NCBI RefSeq assembly: GCF_022458985.1
Contig: NC_061771.1
Coordinates: forward strand, 26,776,001-26,840,000
Length of the DNA: 64,000 nucleotides
Direction of reading: 5' to 3'
DNA from: Mugil cephalus
Lineage: Eukaryota > Chordata > Actinopteri > Mugiliformes > Mugilidae
The stretch's first letter is position 1, and each line of letters starts with the position of its first letter. Positions 48,801 to 59,969 of the stretch are shown in pieces. The notes beneath the pieces are model-generated. The model searched no databases. It was given only the letters and a program-made list of their open reading frames with translations, and had not been told where the DNA came from. The position numbers and the translations under genes were made by a program.

Positions 48801-50206
48801 CTGGTGTGAAATGATCGACACCATCTACCACAGGTCAGCTGACTATTAGTTCTCCTTTTAGCTACATCTTCTGTTGTTCTCATGTCTTTATCTGATTAAA
48901 GTTGACCTCATCCCCCTTTTTTTTCCACACAGATGTTCTTTGATGTTGTAGTTTTTCTAAGATGTGTTGCAACATACCGACCGGCTTGCAAAGAGCAAGT
49001 ATTTATCTGCTGTCGCTCGCATTATCATTATTATTATTATTATTATTATTAGAATATTTAAAAGGGTACATGTTCGATAGTTGTGCCTGTGTGAAACTGA
49101 AGAGCATAGATTAAGAGAGTTTGTACCTAAAGAAGAAACTTAACACGTTAAAGGCCTGATTTTAGTTGAACCTCCTGTTAGTCAACAAGATAAAGTTATG
49201 ACCAGACTCACAGCATGCAACACGTAGGTAGGTGGGTGGGTAGGTAGGTAGGTGACATAAATCCTCATCTTCCTGTTCAGCTTCTATAAACTGATTCAGA
49301 TGTTGTTGTGATAACAGCTTCTCAGTTCTGGGGAAATCCAGACGTTGATGTGCATTTGTAATTTTTACCAAAATACAACATTAGTACAACCAGCACATTT
49401 TAATATAGCAACTATTTGAAGGCAGTGCAGCAGAGTTTTTTTTTTACTCTGGTTAGGTCAATGCTCTCACTACGAGGAACTTATCAGGAAATGATACTTA
49501 CTAGGAGGATGCTGACTCACACACTTGTCCTGTGAAGGATCATCTCAGGCTCAAGCTCTAACGCAGCCTGAGCAAATCTCATGGCAAATAAAGAAGAACC
49601 TCTAAAGATTCAAGACGTTTATTGTCATATGCAAAGTAGATACGATGAAATTCTTACTGTGAATTCTCCCCTACCAACAACCCTAAACCAATAAAAGAAA
49701 TATCAAACCTCTGATATATACCTAATTAAAGCAAAGTGCATGTGGAATGTGTTATATTAACCTCATTAAAACCAGAGTTTGTAAAGTTCTGCTATGGATA
49801 CAGTCAGTGGGAGCGATGGACACATGAGGCAGAGTGTGAGCTGTTGAGGGTACGAACTGTGAGTCTTGTCGTCCTTGATATCACGCTCCTGTAGCGTCTC
49901 GCTGATGGCAGGAGTGATAAAGACATTACCCTGCTTCTATTAATGTCCTGTAGTTGACTGTAACAGTTTTTTTTTCTTGCCTTACTGTCCTGGGCAGGGC
50001 AGTTGACAAACCAAACTGTGAAGTGTTTTACACATGACTGTGTTAACTGTGTTTTGTGCAGACTCAGTCCCCAGCTGTCTCAGGAGGTCCTGCTGGATGA
50101 GGTGAGCGACGCGGTCCTGGTGGACATGCTGTGGGAAACCCAGATGTACCTGTATGAGAAGAGGGAGATCCTCCAATCTCTGGCAAAACTACTACTGGAG
50201 AACTGA
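35472..50206 (+). CDS. pla2g6: Calcium-independent phospholipase A2 (iPLA2-beta), 17 coding exons
   Basis: Coding exons: 35478-35686, 36373-36582, 38128-38308, 38808-38995, 39579-39675, 39940-40122, 40306-40414, 42822-42938, 44011-44101, 45205-45368, 45456-45606, 45714-45850, 47844-47998, 48141-48192, 48552-48667, 48760-48833 and 50062-50206. All are GT-AG and phases close to 792 residues (human isoforms about 752 and 806). The N-terminus [18 protein letters not shown] is typical. Ankyrin repeats span about residues 140-395 ([35 protein letters not shown]). A linker follows, then the patatin domain from about 463: glycine-rich loop DGGGIKG (470-476), lipase motif GTSTG with nucleophile Ser505, and dyad Asp638 in DGGLLANN. 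It hydrolyses the sn-2 acyl chain of phospholipids in membrane remodelling and mitochondrial lipid upkeep (family knowledge). Nothing suggests loss of activity. A possible extra exon is listed separately. Confidence 0.95.
36815..37010. repeat. Fish interspersed repeat in pla2g6 intron 2
   Basis: The segment AAAGGACCCGTGTGTG, then GCGACATCAAGTGGTCAGAC and GCAGGTTGCAACTGAATTGC resembles a short dispersed fish repeat. No clear terminal repeats are visible. Confidence 0.4.
41172..41274. repeat. Two-copy tandem repeat, 60-bp period
   Basis: CCAGTTCTCTGGAATTAGTG and the following 23 bases (to GGGGTCGTC) occur at 41172-41214 and again, unchanged, at 41232-41274. It lies in pla2g6 intron 7. Confidence 0.9.
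41999..42028. repeat. 30-bp perfect palindrome
   Basis: AAATAACAACATTTT is followed directly by its exact reverse complement, with the centre between 42013 and 42014. It lies in pla2g6 intron 7. Confidence 0.9.
42732..42811. repeat. CT and GT microsatellites before pla2g6 exon 8
   Basis: A CT run (42725-42744) and a GT run (42782-42811) end 11 bases before the exon 8 acceptor at 42821. The usual pyrimidine tract is therefore replaced largely by GT repeat. Confidence 0.9.
44484..44987. mobile_element. MITE-like element, family A (copy 4, near full length)
   Basis: It starts TACACCGATCAGCCACAACA and ends, in reverse complement, TACACTGATCAGGAATAACA, so the imperfect terminal inverted repeats are clear. 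It is the longest and best-kept copy in the window, about 504 bp, non-coding, in pla2g6 intron 9. Confidence 0.85.
46067..46144 (+). other. pla2g6: Candidate in-frame cassette exon of pla2g6 with NLS-like cluster
   Basis: Between exons 12 and 13, a TTGTTGTTGCAG acceptor and a GATGAAG|GTGTGT donor bracket 78 bases. The segment enters and leaves in phase 1, exactly matching the flanking exons. Inclusion adds 26 residues, open throughout, with an acidic start (WEDEDV) and a basic run PPRKRRKV. The basic run has the shape of a classical monopartite nuclear localisation signal. It would sit between the Ser505 and Asp638 parts of the patatin domain. I know of no such exon in mammalian PLA2G6. Whether it is used is unknown. 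Confidence 0.45.
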
Positions 50207-50315
50207 CAGCAAGAGAAAACCACGAGTAGAGGGAGAGTGTTTGAGCTCGGCTCTAAGAGCAGTACTGCCATTTGTCTTGATTCAGGACTCTAATGTTTGT
50301 TTCATCTTTACAAAA

Positions 50316-50330
50316 AATAAATAAAATAAG
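50316..50330 (+). other. pla2g6: Polyadenylation signal candidates of pla2g6
   Basis: AATAAATAAAATAA lies about 110 bases after the stop codon, giving two overlapping AATAAA/ATAAAA-like signals. A short 3' UTR would fit. Confidence 0.5.
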
Positions 50331-51330
50331 ACTAATATGTGAGTTCACAGCAACACATGTGCAAAACATGGCAGGAACTGAAAACTAATACAGGAAACAA
50401 CAGAGTCTGTAGCCTATTGAAAGGCCACATATGTAGCATCTCTGAACCCGTCATTACTGTGGTTTACTAGGTTTACTCCTTGTATGTGAGTTGAAGGAGA
50501 GGCTGGTTTTCATTTCTTCAGCTGGTACATACAGGGGAAATGTTAAGAGGAAGTGGTATTAACTGAATCTGAAGATGAATAGCCCACGCACTGACACCTC
50601 ACAACGGTGTCTGAGATAAAAGTCTCCTCCTTGTTCCTTTTTCACTGGTTCCCAAATTGCAAAGAAATTGACAATATATAGTGTTTTTACTAATGCCACA
50701 TGATCGAATCTGTGATACAAGCAGAAAATCTGCATTTTGCTGCAGTGTAGTTTGGATGATGGTGGTGGTGATGAACCACTTCTGCCTTATGTCTGGGACC
50801 CGTATTTGTACCTTTCTTCTTTCCACAACACACTTTCACACATCTGTTATCTATTTATACTCTCGTTCAACCTCACACATGTTAATAAACTGCCTGAACA
50901 ATACACAGTTAAACCTCCCAGTCACTGTGAAAGTGTCTTGAACACATATTATTTAACTTATATTATTGAAACTGGCATGAAAACGAGACTTGAACGATCA
51001 TTTATGTGAAGGACAAAGGAGAATTAGGAATTAATTGCTGCTACTTTCACAACATAAACAGGAGGCAGCAAAGTATTTTCTATCGTTTCTTTTTGTTTTG
51101 TTTTGTATTAATTGCTGAAGTGTATACTAGTATGGTAATAAAATATATTAATATTAATCTCTGATGTATCCATGACTGATTTGTCCTTTTGGGGTTAGCT
51201 AATAGGATTCTTATTTAATTAAGAAAATTGTTAAGGTCGTTGGTTCATATTTATTGTGTTGAGTTACACTTAGATGAATTGTAAAACAAGACGATAATAT
51301 ACAAATACACAAATTTGTTTTATTTTTAAC

Positions 51331-51366
51331 ATTGCCACGGAGACACGGCGTCTCCATGGCAATGTG
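51331..51366. repeat. Short inverted repeat upstream of THAP exon
   Basis: CATTGCCACGGAGAC is followed, after three bases, by a near reverse complement ending GTCTCCATGGCAATG. It lies about 60 bases before the THAP start codon, within the likely promoter. Confidence 0.75.
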
Positions 51367-51427
51367 TCCGCCTGTGAGCTAATTACCGTTGCTAACATTA
51401 GCTGCTCAGGAACCGGAAGATGGTAAA

Positions 51428-51507
51428 ATGCCTCGTACATGTGCTGCTTGTAATTGTTCTAACCGTTTAGGTATCCAAACCAAATCCATTGGAATTACCT
51501 TTCACAG
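51428..51507 (+). CDS. Orphan first exon of a THAP zinc-finger protein
   Basis: ATG at 51428 opens MPRTCAACNCSNR and continues for 26 codons to ITFHR at a strong donor (CACAG|GTAAGT). The start MPxxCxxxxC, the basic NR, and the closing FHR are the first half of a THAP DNA-binding domain (C2CH zinc finger, C-x2-4-C and later C-x2-H). The promoter side has CCGGAAGATGG, an ETS/YY1-like start-site motif. I could not find an exon with the second half (Trp-Pro-type core, CxxH) before 53.2 kb. It may be the start of a gene whose body lies in a long intron outside my recognition, a broken gene, or a P-element-type domesticated remnant. Confidence 0.6.
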
Positions 51508-53250
51508 GTAAGTCTTAAAAATTACACTTGATCGTATTTCAGCCATATTCTGCATAATCTTTCACCATTATAACAGTGTTTTCGGAGCGTAATTTGTCAA
51601 CGTTACGGTTAATACCATGGATTCCCGCGCAGAATTCATTTATTCGTTTAGTGGTATTTACTTAGTCTGCTCACGGTATTATATCTGTTATTTTCGATTA
51701 ATCAAAATATGACGTATAGTTCATATAGTAAAATACGGAATCGTCCTGTATTTTCATAAATGTCTAATACATGTGTCTGTCTCCCACATATACACTAAAT
51801 CTAACAATAATGAACAAAATAAAACAGGAAATACTACGTTGTGGTAGTACTGTGTTGTGCGTGTGGCGCTGTCACGGTTGCCTAGAGACAGAGACTCAAA
51901 AACAAATATGCGCCTTTTAAAAACGTCCACTGCACCCGGGATTCAACCACGTCCTCAAAAGGGAGTAACAAAAAATACACTTGGAAAAAGAAGTGAGGGA
52001 AATGTGTTGACTGTTTGAATCTGGTCTACTCCACAGACAAGAGAAACACAACAGTTTCTGATGAACCCAGGACTGTTGAGGGAAGGAGTTATGTTTTGCA
52101 CTTTCTTGTTTTCTTTCTTGAATAAGCAGACATATGTTTACAAGTGTTTTTGTTGTTTTTTGTTCTCAATTTATTTAGTTTATATTTCAAATTAGTTGGT
52201 TCAAATGAAGGCTTTATGTGAACTAATTAACAGCACATTTTATGCAACAATGTTGTACAATAAAGAATGTGTTCAGCATTTCAAGCTTTAAGATAAAGAG
52301 ATAGATGCTTTATTCATCCCAAACTGGGAAATGTGAGTATTTTCTTTCTCCCTCGGGCCTGTGGTGGTCATGGCCCCAAGGAGCCGTGGTGGGTGTCCCT
52401 TATTTTCATTTCTGAAAGGTGGCAACCCTAATAACAACTCAGTTAACATATCCATAGTTGGAAAGCAACTGTCATTGCTTCCAAATGGCCAAAAAATAAA
52501 TTAAAATTATATGTTTTTTTCTTGTGTGTGGAGGGGGTTTAATCTACATTCATTGTTATTCATATATTATCAAAGTGTAACATACACTGTTTTTTGATGT
52601 GTGGGATCAATAAAGTTATTGTACTAGACTAAGAAGTTTTAATACATTGTTTTTGGTACCTGTTTCCCATCAACTTTAGTTTGTGTGTGTGTGTGTGTGT
52701 GTGTGAGAGAATTAAATAAGCTGAGGCATTATGCATTATGCTTTAAAATCCTATTTGTATTACTTCACAGCGCAGCTTTGCCTCCTCCAATATGGCAGAC
52801 ACGCACTTACGTCACATCAGCGGGCCAACCCAGTCAACGAGGCGTCTACGTATTAATGTCTATGGTCTATTTGACAACAAGTCCAGTGGTATTTTCTTAA
52901 ATGTGAACTTTCCTGTTGCCATGTTTTGTATGTACTTTAATAGCTACAGTGTACAGTACAGTTTTCTTGTAGCCTATACACTGTGTGATATACGTAGTAC
53001 TATAGTATCAGTTGGCATTCACCATAAAGATATTTTTGCTCAGTATCTGACTGTGAGAATAATAAAAAGCCTGAGAGAGTCACACACAGTCATGGAAATG
53101 AGTAAACCTGTATAAAAAGTTCATGGTTTCAATTCCTAAAACATGTGGTGGACGTTCAAATCTGTCTGTCTGTCTGTCTCTTTGAGTTGTCCTTTGCTGT
53201 GTTGTACAGTCTCTAGGTATCCTCTGCCTGGTCATTGAGCCTGAAAGTAA
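51508..53250. other. Gene-free stretch after the THAP exon
   Basis: No further THAP or other recognisable exon is seen. It holds a LINE-like tail near 52285-52330, a GT run at 52682-52704 and a short TCTG run at 53163-53179. Confidence 0.5.
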
Positions 53251-53373
53251 AGATCACATTATTTAATCAGGCTAAACATGCAGTAAAGCATTTTAAAGAA
53301 TACAGTAGAACACGAGGAGACCGTTTCAGTAGCCAATCTATAACCTAGGTTGTTTTGGAAAAGCAGGATATAC

Positions 53374-56300
53374 TCACTCAGAGGTTGAATTAGACCTAAA
53401 TTTGACAGCAGCGTAGGAGACCATGTCTTGGTCTTGGGACTGAGGTGGGTTTGCGAGGGAGTAGATAGGATCTGTGTTGTCCTCTGAGAAGTGGATTGTG
53501 CTGTAGAGAAGTTCCTGCTCTGCTGGTTGAGCTGAGGAGTCGTCATCACCACAGTTGATCTGATGAAACACGAGAGAAAATGAATTAACTGTTTAGCTGA
53601 GCTTTTGAAGTAACGCTGAGTGACACACTGAAGTTTTTGCTTTTGAACTAAATGAAAAGGAGCAAAAATCTTTTCTTTCTACCCCTGTTGTCACCCACAC
53701 AGCAACCAGTTGTCTTTAGTGATGTTTCCTTTTAACCGGTACACAACAAGCTGCACAAATGGCAGCTGAAGATGAAGAAATGACACCAAACAGAAGCAGT
53801 TATGTTACTCGACTGATTTGGTTTAGTAATGTTTAACGTGGAACACACCACTGAGATGTGTAAAGTTTAATAAAACTAACGTAGCAGCACAATAAACCTG
53901 TGACAGCACCTGAAAACAAAACATACAGAAATGTGTCTTTATGAGATTGTGATGCTTCAAAACCACAACTAAATTACGAAATGAGTTGCAACATTAAGTG
54001 GCCTCACCGCGTATTACAAGACACTGATGGAAGAAAATGAAATAATCTTCTCAAGCAAATATGATGAAAACAAGTTTAAACCATCGAGCTGCAGATATTT
54101 TGCTGAGGTAGAATAGCCACAAAGGAAAGACTGTGCTGCATCTGTAGAAGTTTTACTCAACAACAATAGATCTGTGGAGCAGCAGAGCCATTAACACTGA
54201 TATGAGACGTAGTGTTTTACCTAAGATTATACATGAAGCTGCTGTTATGGTGTTATTCTTACAATATGGACACACCAATCTGAGACATCTGAGAACCATC
54301 ATCAACAAAGGCCAACGATGATGTTACCTCACGTCTCCTGAATCACGCTGATCTGTTGATCCATGGTTTATCTATGATCTTTACTTTTGTCTCTTTTGTT
54401 TCTTTTCTCGTGTTCTGGTTCTAAGCTGAGCAGCCAATCAGAATGATTTCTTTGATCGTCTCTTTCCGCAGTTGATTAAACCAGTGTTGCAAGATTAAAG
54501 TGTTTCACACCCGACTGAGAGGTTTCGTTGGGCAGTTGTTGGCAGGCGAACAAACTTTCATCTGGTCTGGGATCAGTTTGGTATTTTTTGTAATTACTTT
54601 TCAATGCTGATTTTAAACAAATCCATTTAGAGAAAGATGTGTTTTGTCTTCACATGACCGTCAGTGTCTAAACACTAGAGAAGCTTAATAGGCCTGTAGT
54701 TGAATACATGACAATGTTAAATGACAATTGCAGATATCTGTAATTCAGTTTTGACTAGGCAGAATGAAAGTTAACGATATCTCAAACATCATGCATGATG
54801 TTGCTCTATTTTAGATATCCAGACATACGTCACTTCCCCTTCACGCCATAATCAAAGAAGAAGAAATAATTTCAGAACGAAGTAGGATGGCGTCGGCTGT
54901 AATTGAGAAAACCACAAGAAAATGAGGCCAGTAATGCATTCTCCGCATTCCTCCCTGTCAGCTCATACCTTGCACAGGCTGCGGGGTTGAATATTCGAGT
55001 AGCTCTGGCTGCTCCGCCATCTTGCTCACCACAAGTGCAATGTTCATCAACAACCGCTCCCGCTTGAAGTGGTAGGCGGGGCCTTCTGCAACATTTCGCC
55101 TAGTCAAAACTCTAATTCAAGATATCTGTAATTACATTCTGACAAGACGGAATGAAAATTACAGATATCTCCAATATCAGATATCTATAATCAAACTTCA
55201 GTTCAGTTTAATGGATATCTACAATTAAATTGCGACTCTTCCTAATTCCAGTTTGGGATATCTACAATGTCATTTCGCCTAGTCAAAACGTAATTTAAGA
55301 TATCTGAAAAGGAACATGTAGATATCTTTAACTGAGGTGAATTAAAGATATCTTGAACTGGAATTATGACTATTCAGAATCAAATTGTAGATATCGCAAA
55401 CTGGAATTACTACTAGTCGTAATTCAGTTGCAGATATCTGCAACTCAATTGTAGATATCTGCAACTCAATTGTAGATATCTGTAATGACGAACCCCATAC
55501 ACATGAATGGCAAAAATTATGACATTTATCCTAGGAAGAATGGAGTTGTGGATATCTGAAATGACAGTTGTGGATAGGAAGAATGGAGTTGCGGATATCT
55601 GAAATGCTCTTTTTAGCTAGGCAAAACTGAATTACAGATATCTGCAACACATATCCAGTCTAGCTTTTAAATGTTAAATCGGCTTGCCATACAGCGCATC
55701 CTCCATGACACACTCAGCCACCAGCCATCTCACTTCTCCTGGGTCAAACATCTTCACCTCTGGTCTGGAGAAATTTCAACTTTCGTTGTTTAGATTTGCT
55801 CGTGCCGTCATCCTCCGTCTGTTTGCTAGCAAGAGGTTGTTTAGCCTCTAACTCCAGGTGTTTCTTCAGGTTACTTGTACTATTTTTAGCCATAGACATT
55901 TCCTTCGGCCTCCCACCAGATACCACAAAAAGGCTGAGGTCTGACTAGTGGCAAAACACACAGACCCTAACAGTCGTCCCGACGCTGGTAAATAGTCAAA
56001 TGTCGTCTTGGTTTGTTAAGGCTTTAATGTTATACCACAATTAAACCTGTTTTATATCTATTTTATATATATGTATATATGGCAATTGAACTGAATTAAA
56101 ATTATACCGCTCATTGACACCATTGTAAATGTTACCTACTTTACCCACTTACGTTGTTTTGAGTTGTGTGTATTGTCTTACTCTAGTAAAGTAATTACAA
56201 CCATAGAGCTCTTGGTTGGGAGGGTTAGCATGACATAGCAGATACACAGTGGTTGAAGCTACTATTGGATATGTATGTGAGATAATATGCTTATTAAAAT

Positions 56301-59186
56301 AAACTAATTCTGTACCGAAAACACAAAAGTTCATGGCAGCTCTCACAGGCTGTTATAAAGTCAAAGTACTTGTCATAACATTGGTGAGCAGAATAAATTT
56401 GACTATCTAATACTTCGCAAAAATGATTGAATTACTGGCCGAATAAGGGATCCACCTCCAGGACCTGGGACAACATGTTAATGTAACATGCAAAGAGCTG
56501 CCAGGGCCAAACCAGACAGAAGCTGCTCTTCTGACTGGTATGATATAACATCATTATGACTCAAATGAAGCAGAGTTATTAATTTTGTCTTTACCTGCTC
56601 CAAGTTGTCCAAGGTTTCATTCACGGGAGATCGACTGGAAGTTCTTTTTTTTCTGGTGAGTGAATATAAAAACCTGGTTAGTGTGTGAATTATCTTGTGG
56701 GTCGCTAATCTCAGAAAGAGCACTGTGATGTTCACCTAATCCACAAGAAGACGGTGAGAGATATTAAAATCAGGAGAACTGTAGAAACTGCAGCTGCTGC
56801 TGGGTTCAGTTTAGATGTTTGTTTAGTTTGGACAGTGAGAGTCTTTAGAGCTGAGTTGATGTCTCTGTTGGTTGTGACAGCACAGGAGTAGTTTCTTGCA
56901 TCCTGACTGCTGACTGGGTCTAGAAGCAGGTGTTTGCTTTGGTCCTGTATCAGGTTCAGAGGTCGATTGTTGAAGTACCAAATGTAGTTTGTGTTAGCAG
57001 GTAGAGGACAGCTGGTCCTGCAGGTCAGTGAGGCTCTCTGACCCTCTGTCACCACTGGAGAGGGACTTATCTTCACTTTCAGATCTGAAAGACAAACAGA
57101 TAGGGTAATAAATGTAAAAGAGACATTCTATATATGAGGACATGTATTGATTGCTGGTAGGACATGAGTAACATATTCTAATTACCTGTGACAACCAGAG
57201 AAACTCCAGGAGAAACAGACACTTTTTTAGAGTTTGTTTTGATTGTGAAGATGTATTCTGCTGAGTGATTCTTCGTCAGGTTGTTTAATGTGAGGATGTG
57301 TTGGTTCTTCATGTTGTCATCAAACTTCACATCATGTGTCTCTCCAGTCAGCTGTTGATCTGCCTCTTCAGTATTTCTCTTTACTTTATACCAAAGTTTA
57401 TACTGTGACCGCTGGTTGTCAGGATGAGAGTATTCACTGGAAATGTTCACAGAGGATCCTTTCAGAGCACAGATACTTCTGCTGATATAATTCACTCTCA
57501 AACATTTCTTCTCCTCTACGCCTGAAATATTGATGGAAGACAAGAGACAGATTCACTTTAAGTAACTATTAAACTCAGTTTGAATGATCTTTAAATCAAA
57601 ATTCATCCCTGGTGCAAGATGTCAACTTCCTAGAAGATAGTAATGTTTGAAACCAGGAGCTTCTCCAGTGACTAAAAACATTTAAAAAGATACTTAAATC
57701 ATTAGTTGGTTCATACTCACAGACGTCAGCAGAGCGCAGATCCTCAAGACCTTTTACAGCACAAGACAAACTTTCTGTTGCAGTTTTGAGAACTGAAATC
57801 TGTTGTTTCTCCTTGTCTCTGACTACTTTTCTGTTGTTAAACCACATAAATGAAGTCAGAGTGTCAGTATGAAGACAGCTGGTGTTACAGGTCAGTCTGA
57901 TATGACCTGATACGTCTGGAGGAATCCTTTGAACGTGGATTTCTGTTTGGAGACAATCAAAATATTTTTCATCAGTTTATCTCTACAGTGTTAAATATAT
58001 CATCAAATAACATGATCAGATTTCAGTCATAACAAATAATTAATTTTCTCCAGTGAACGTATGACTTGACAGAGATCAGAGGGGTGGTGGTGGGAGGAGT
58101 GTAAATGAGGAAACTTCACCTCTGGGATATGTGATGGAGCAGGACTCATCTACTGACGTCTGCTGATAAGAACACATTCTCCCTTTAGCGTAGGTCACAC
58201 TGAAGCAGGTCGGAGTGACTGAATCTGAACAAAACCAAACACGTATCATCAGTGAACTGGTGAACACGTGTTTTGAGGAAGAGTCTGAAGAGTAGAAATA
58301 GAGTTTGTAACTGTTGTGACTCACCCACTGAGACTTCAGGGGCTCTGAGATCCTCGTAGCCTTTGACAGCACAGGAGTATGTGACTGCTTCCTCACTGCT
58401 GACCAGCTCTTGGTACCAGGGAGACCAGTCCTCATAGAGAAACTCTCTGTTCTTGTACCAGATGTAGGCTGCAAGGTTTTCAGTCCGAGGACAACTGGTG
58501 CTACACATCAGTGTCACTGTCTGTCCCTCTGTGGCAGGAATCACCTTTACCTGCAGGTCTGAGATGGTAGTTAATATAAATAACATTAATGCATCACATT
58601 ACTCTTAAAGTGATCAGTCTGTAACACATTAGTGATAAACTCTGTACCTGTAACATGGAGGTGAATTATGTTTTGGCTGCAGTTGTCTAGTTTGTTAGTT
58701 TCTGTGCAGCAGTAATATTTTGTATCATTTTCTTTTAGATCATTGATTGTCAGAGTGAAGTTACTCTCTTCTGACACGCTGTACTTTCCTTGATTCCCAT
58801 CTGTAGAGATCTCAGTAGGAACATACTTTGAACCACTCATGTAGACAATGTACCATCTCTTGTTTGCAGTGTGACGTTGACCTGAGCAGGACAGAGTCAC
58901 TGATGAACCCTTTAAGGCACAGATGCTGGTTGGTTTCCCCTGAACTCCTTTAACAGAAGATTTCATCATCAAACATCTGGACACATTTACAACGTTAACA
59001 TGACTTCAAGACTTCATAACATCAGAGAATCTGCTGCTTTAACTATATAAACGTTTACACCTAAACTCCACCAAGAAATATTAAAGTTACATTTTTCAAG
59101 TAACATAAGGAGAAAAAACAATGGTTCATACCTGAGATGTTCAGAATCAAAGTCATAATCAAACATCCAGCTTCTACCAAGAACAT
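53374..59186 (-). CDS. CD22-like Ig superfamily receptor, copy 1 (ITIM tail)
   Basis: Exons in transcript order are 59186-59132 (signal peptide MFLVEAGCLIMTLILNIS), 58947-58648, 58558-58325, 58224-58120, 57942-57721, 57521-57186, 57084-56736, 56652-56595 and 53559-53374 (stop). All Ig exons are phase 1 and the model closes at 614 residues. Domains: V-like 20-118, C2-like 119-196, a 35-residue half V segment 197-231, C2-like 232-305, V-like 306-417, C2-like 418-505, transmembrane about 514-533 (LLILISLTVFLWI), and a basic linker KKRTSSRSP. The tail has two ITIM-type motifs, LLYSTI (Tyr572) and VSYAAV (Tyr602), plus IYSL (Tyr586). ITIMs recruit SHP-1/2 phosphatases (family knowledge), so an inhibitory leukocyte receptor is inferred. 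Ligand is unknown. The last intron is 3.0 kb and full of repeats, so the tail assignment, though in phase, is the weakest part. Confidence 0.8.
54730..55645. repeat. Array of about 18 GATATC motifs
   Basis: By my count GATATC occurs 18 times between 54733 and 55642, usually as AGATATCT with short AATT/CAATT/ATTAC flanks and TGACTAGGCAGAATGA or CGCCTAGTCAAAA phrases in both orientations. In the 55121-55642 part, spacings cluster near 20 and 43 bases. A unique 300-base block (54820-55120) interrupts it. It may be the subterminal region of a DNA transposon. It lies in the last intron of copy 1. Confidence 0.85.
55670..55926 (-). pseudogene. Decayed BED/hAT-like transposase fragment
   Basis: A minus-strand frame has AKNSTSNLKKHLELE, the NLxxHLxxxH-side of a BED zinc finger, then a Lys/Gln-rich linker. 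After a +1/-1 shift near 55745 the text continues FDPGEVRWLVAECVMEDAL, like the start of a hAT/ZBED transposase body, and soon stops at 55679. It directly adjoins the GATATC array. Class is inferred from short resemblance only. Confidence 0.45.
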
Positions 59187-59670
59187 GACTGTTGTCGACT
59201 CCAGCGTCTGATCAGGAAGTTGATTCTTCTAATGAACTTATTAAAGCTACAGCTGTTACTGTGAGACTTTATGAAAAGTCCTAAACATGAATGAATGGAG
59301 GTTAAAATCATCAGCAGTCTTCTTACAGACTGAAGACAGAATGAACTACTGGTTAGAGTGAATGTGTCTACAAGCAGCTTCACACCACAACTATCACTTC
59401 CTTCTTCATGATGACTTTGAGGAAGAAGAGACCTCTAGTGAACAATCTGTGTAGTGCAGGACTTATTAGAGTCAGTCTGTCTCTTTCTATATATGAGGGT
59501 GTGACTGCAGCTCATTCAGTCTTTTCCTGGTTGTTTGGTTCTGTAGTTGTGTAGCAATTTCCAGTCAGTTGAAAACATCAGGCACATTTTAAAGAGACAC
59601 TAGTATTGATTTCACTTGATGTCATTTGTTTCTCACTGTATATTTTATCATCATACTATCATTATTTCCT
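56730..59670. repeat. Segmental tandem duplication, unit 1
   Basis: Exons, introns and about 480 bases of 5' flank of copy 1 match 60560-63500 at an offset of 3834-3837 bases. Similarity extends through introns, which shows the duplication is recent. It falls off on the tail side of the transmembrane exon. Confidence 0.92.
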
Positions 59671-59969
59671 ATTTTCTACATAGTGGTTTCATACAACGTG
59701 TAGCAGGAGTGTATTTCACTAGATTCTCACGATAAAGTCACAGTGAGAACAGAGAGATGTGAAGCTGTTGTGGTTATTTTGAGGCAAAGAAAAAAAACGT
59801 CACTGAACAGAAGTCAGCAGACTTGACAACTATAATGTTTAATTCACCACAACACGTACAAAGAACCACACAAGTGAAATAGCTAAAACATTTTTACAAT
59901 ACATGCTATGATACAACGTTATTTCAATAAGTGAACTTTGTCACAAAGTAGAATGACAACAAAGTGGTT

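Noticed and set aside
52792..53115. Plus-strand 107-codon open frame as a continuation of the THAP gene
   Set aside because: No C-x2-H or other THAP residues, and no matching acceptor phase that I could see.
53374..53559. Tail exon of a third, separate receptor gene
   Set aside because: It is in the right phase for copy 1 and alignable with the copy 2 tail, and no other transmembrane exon lies nearby. It remains the less certain part of copy 1.
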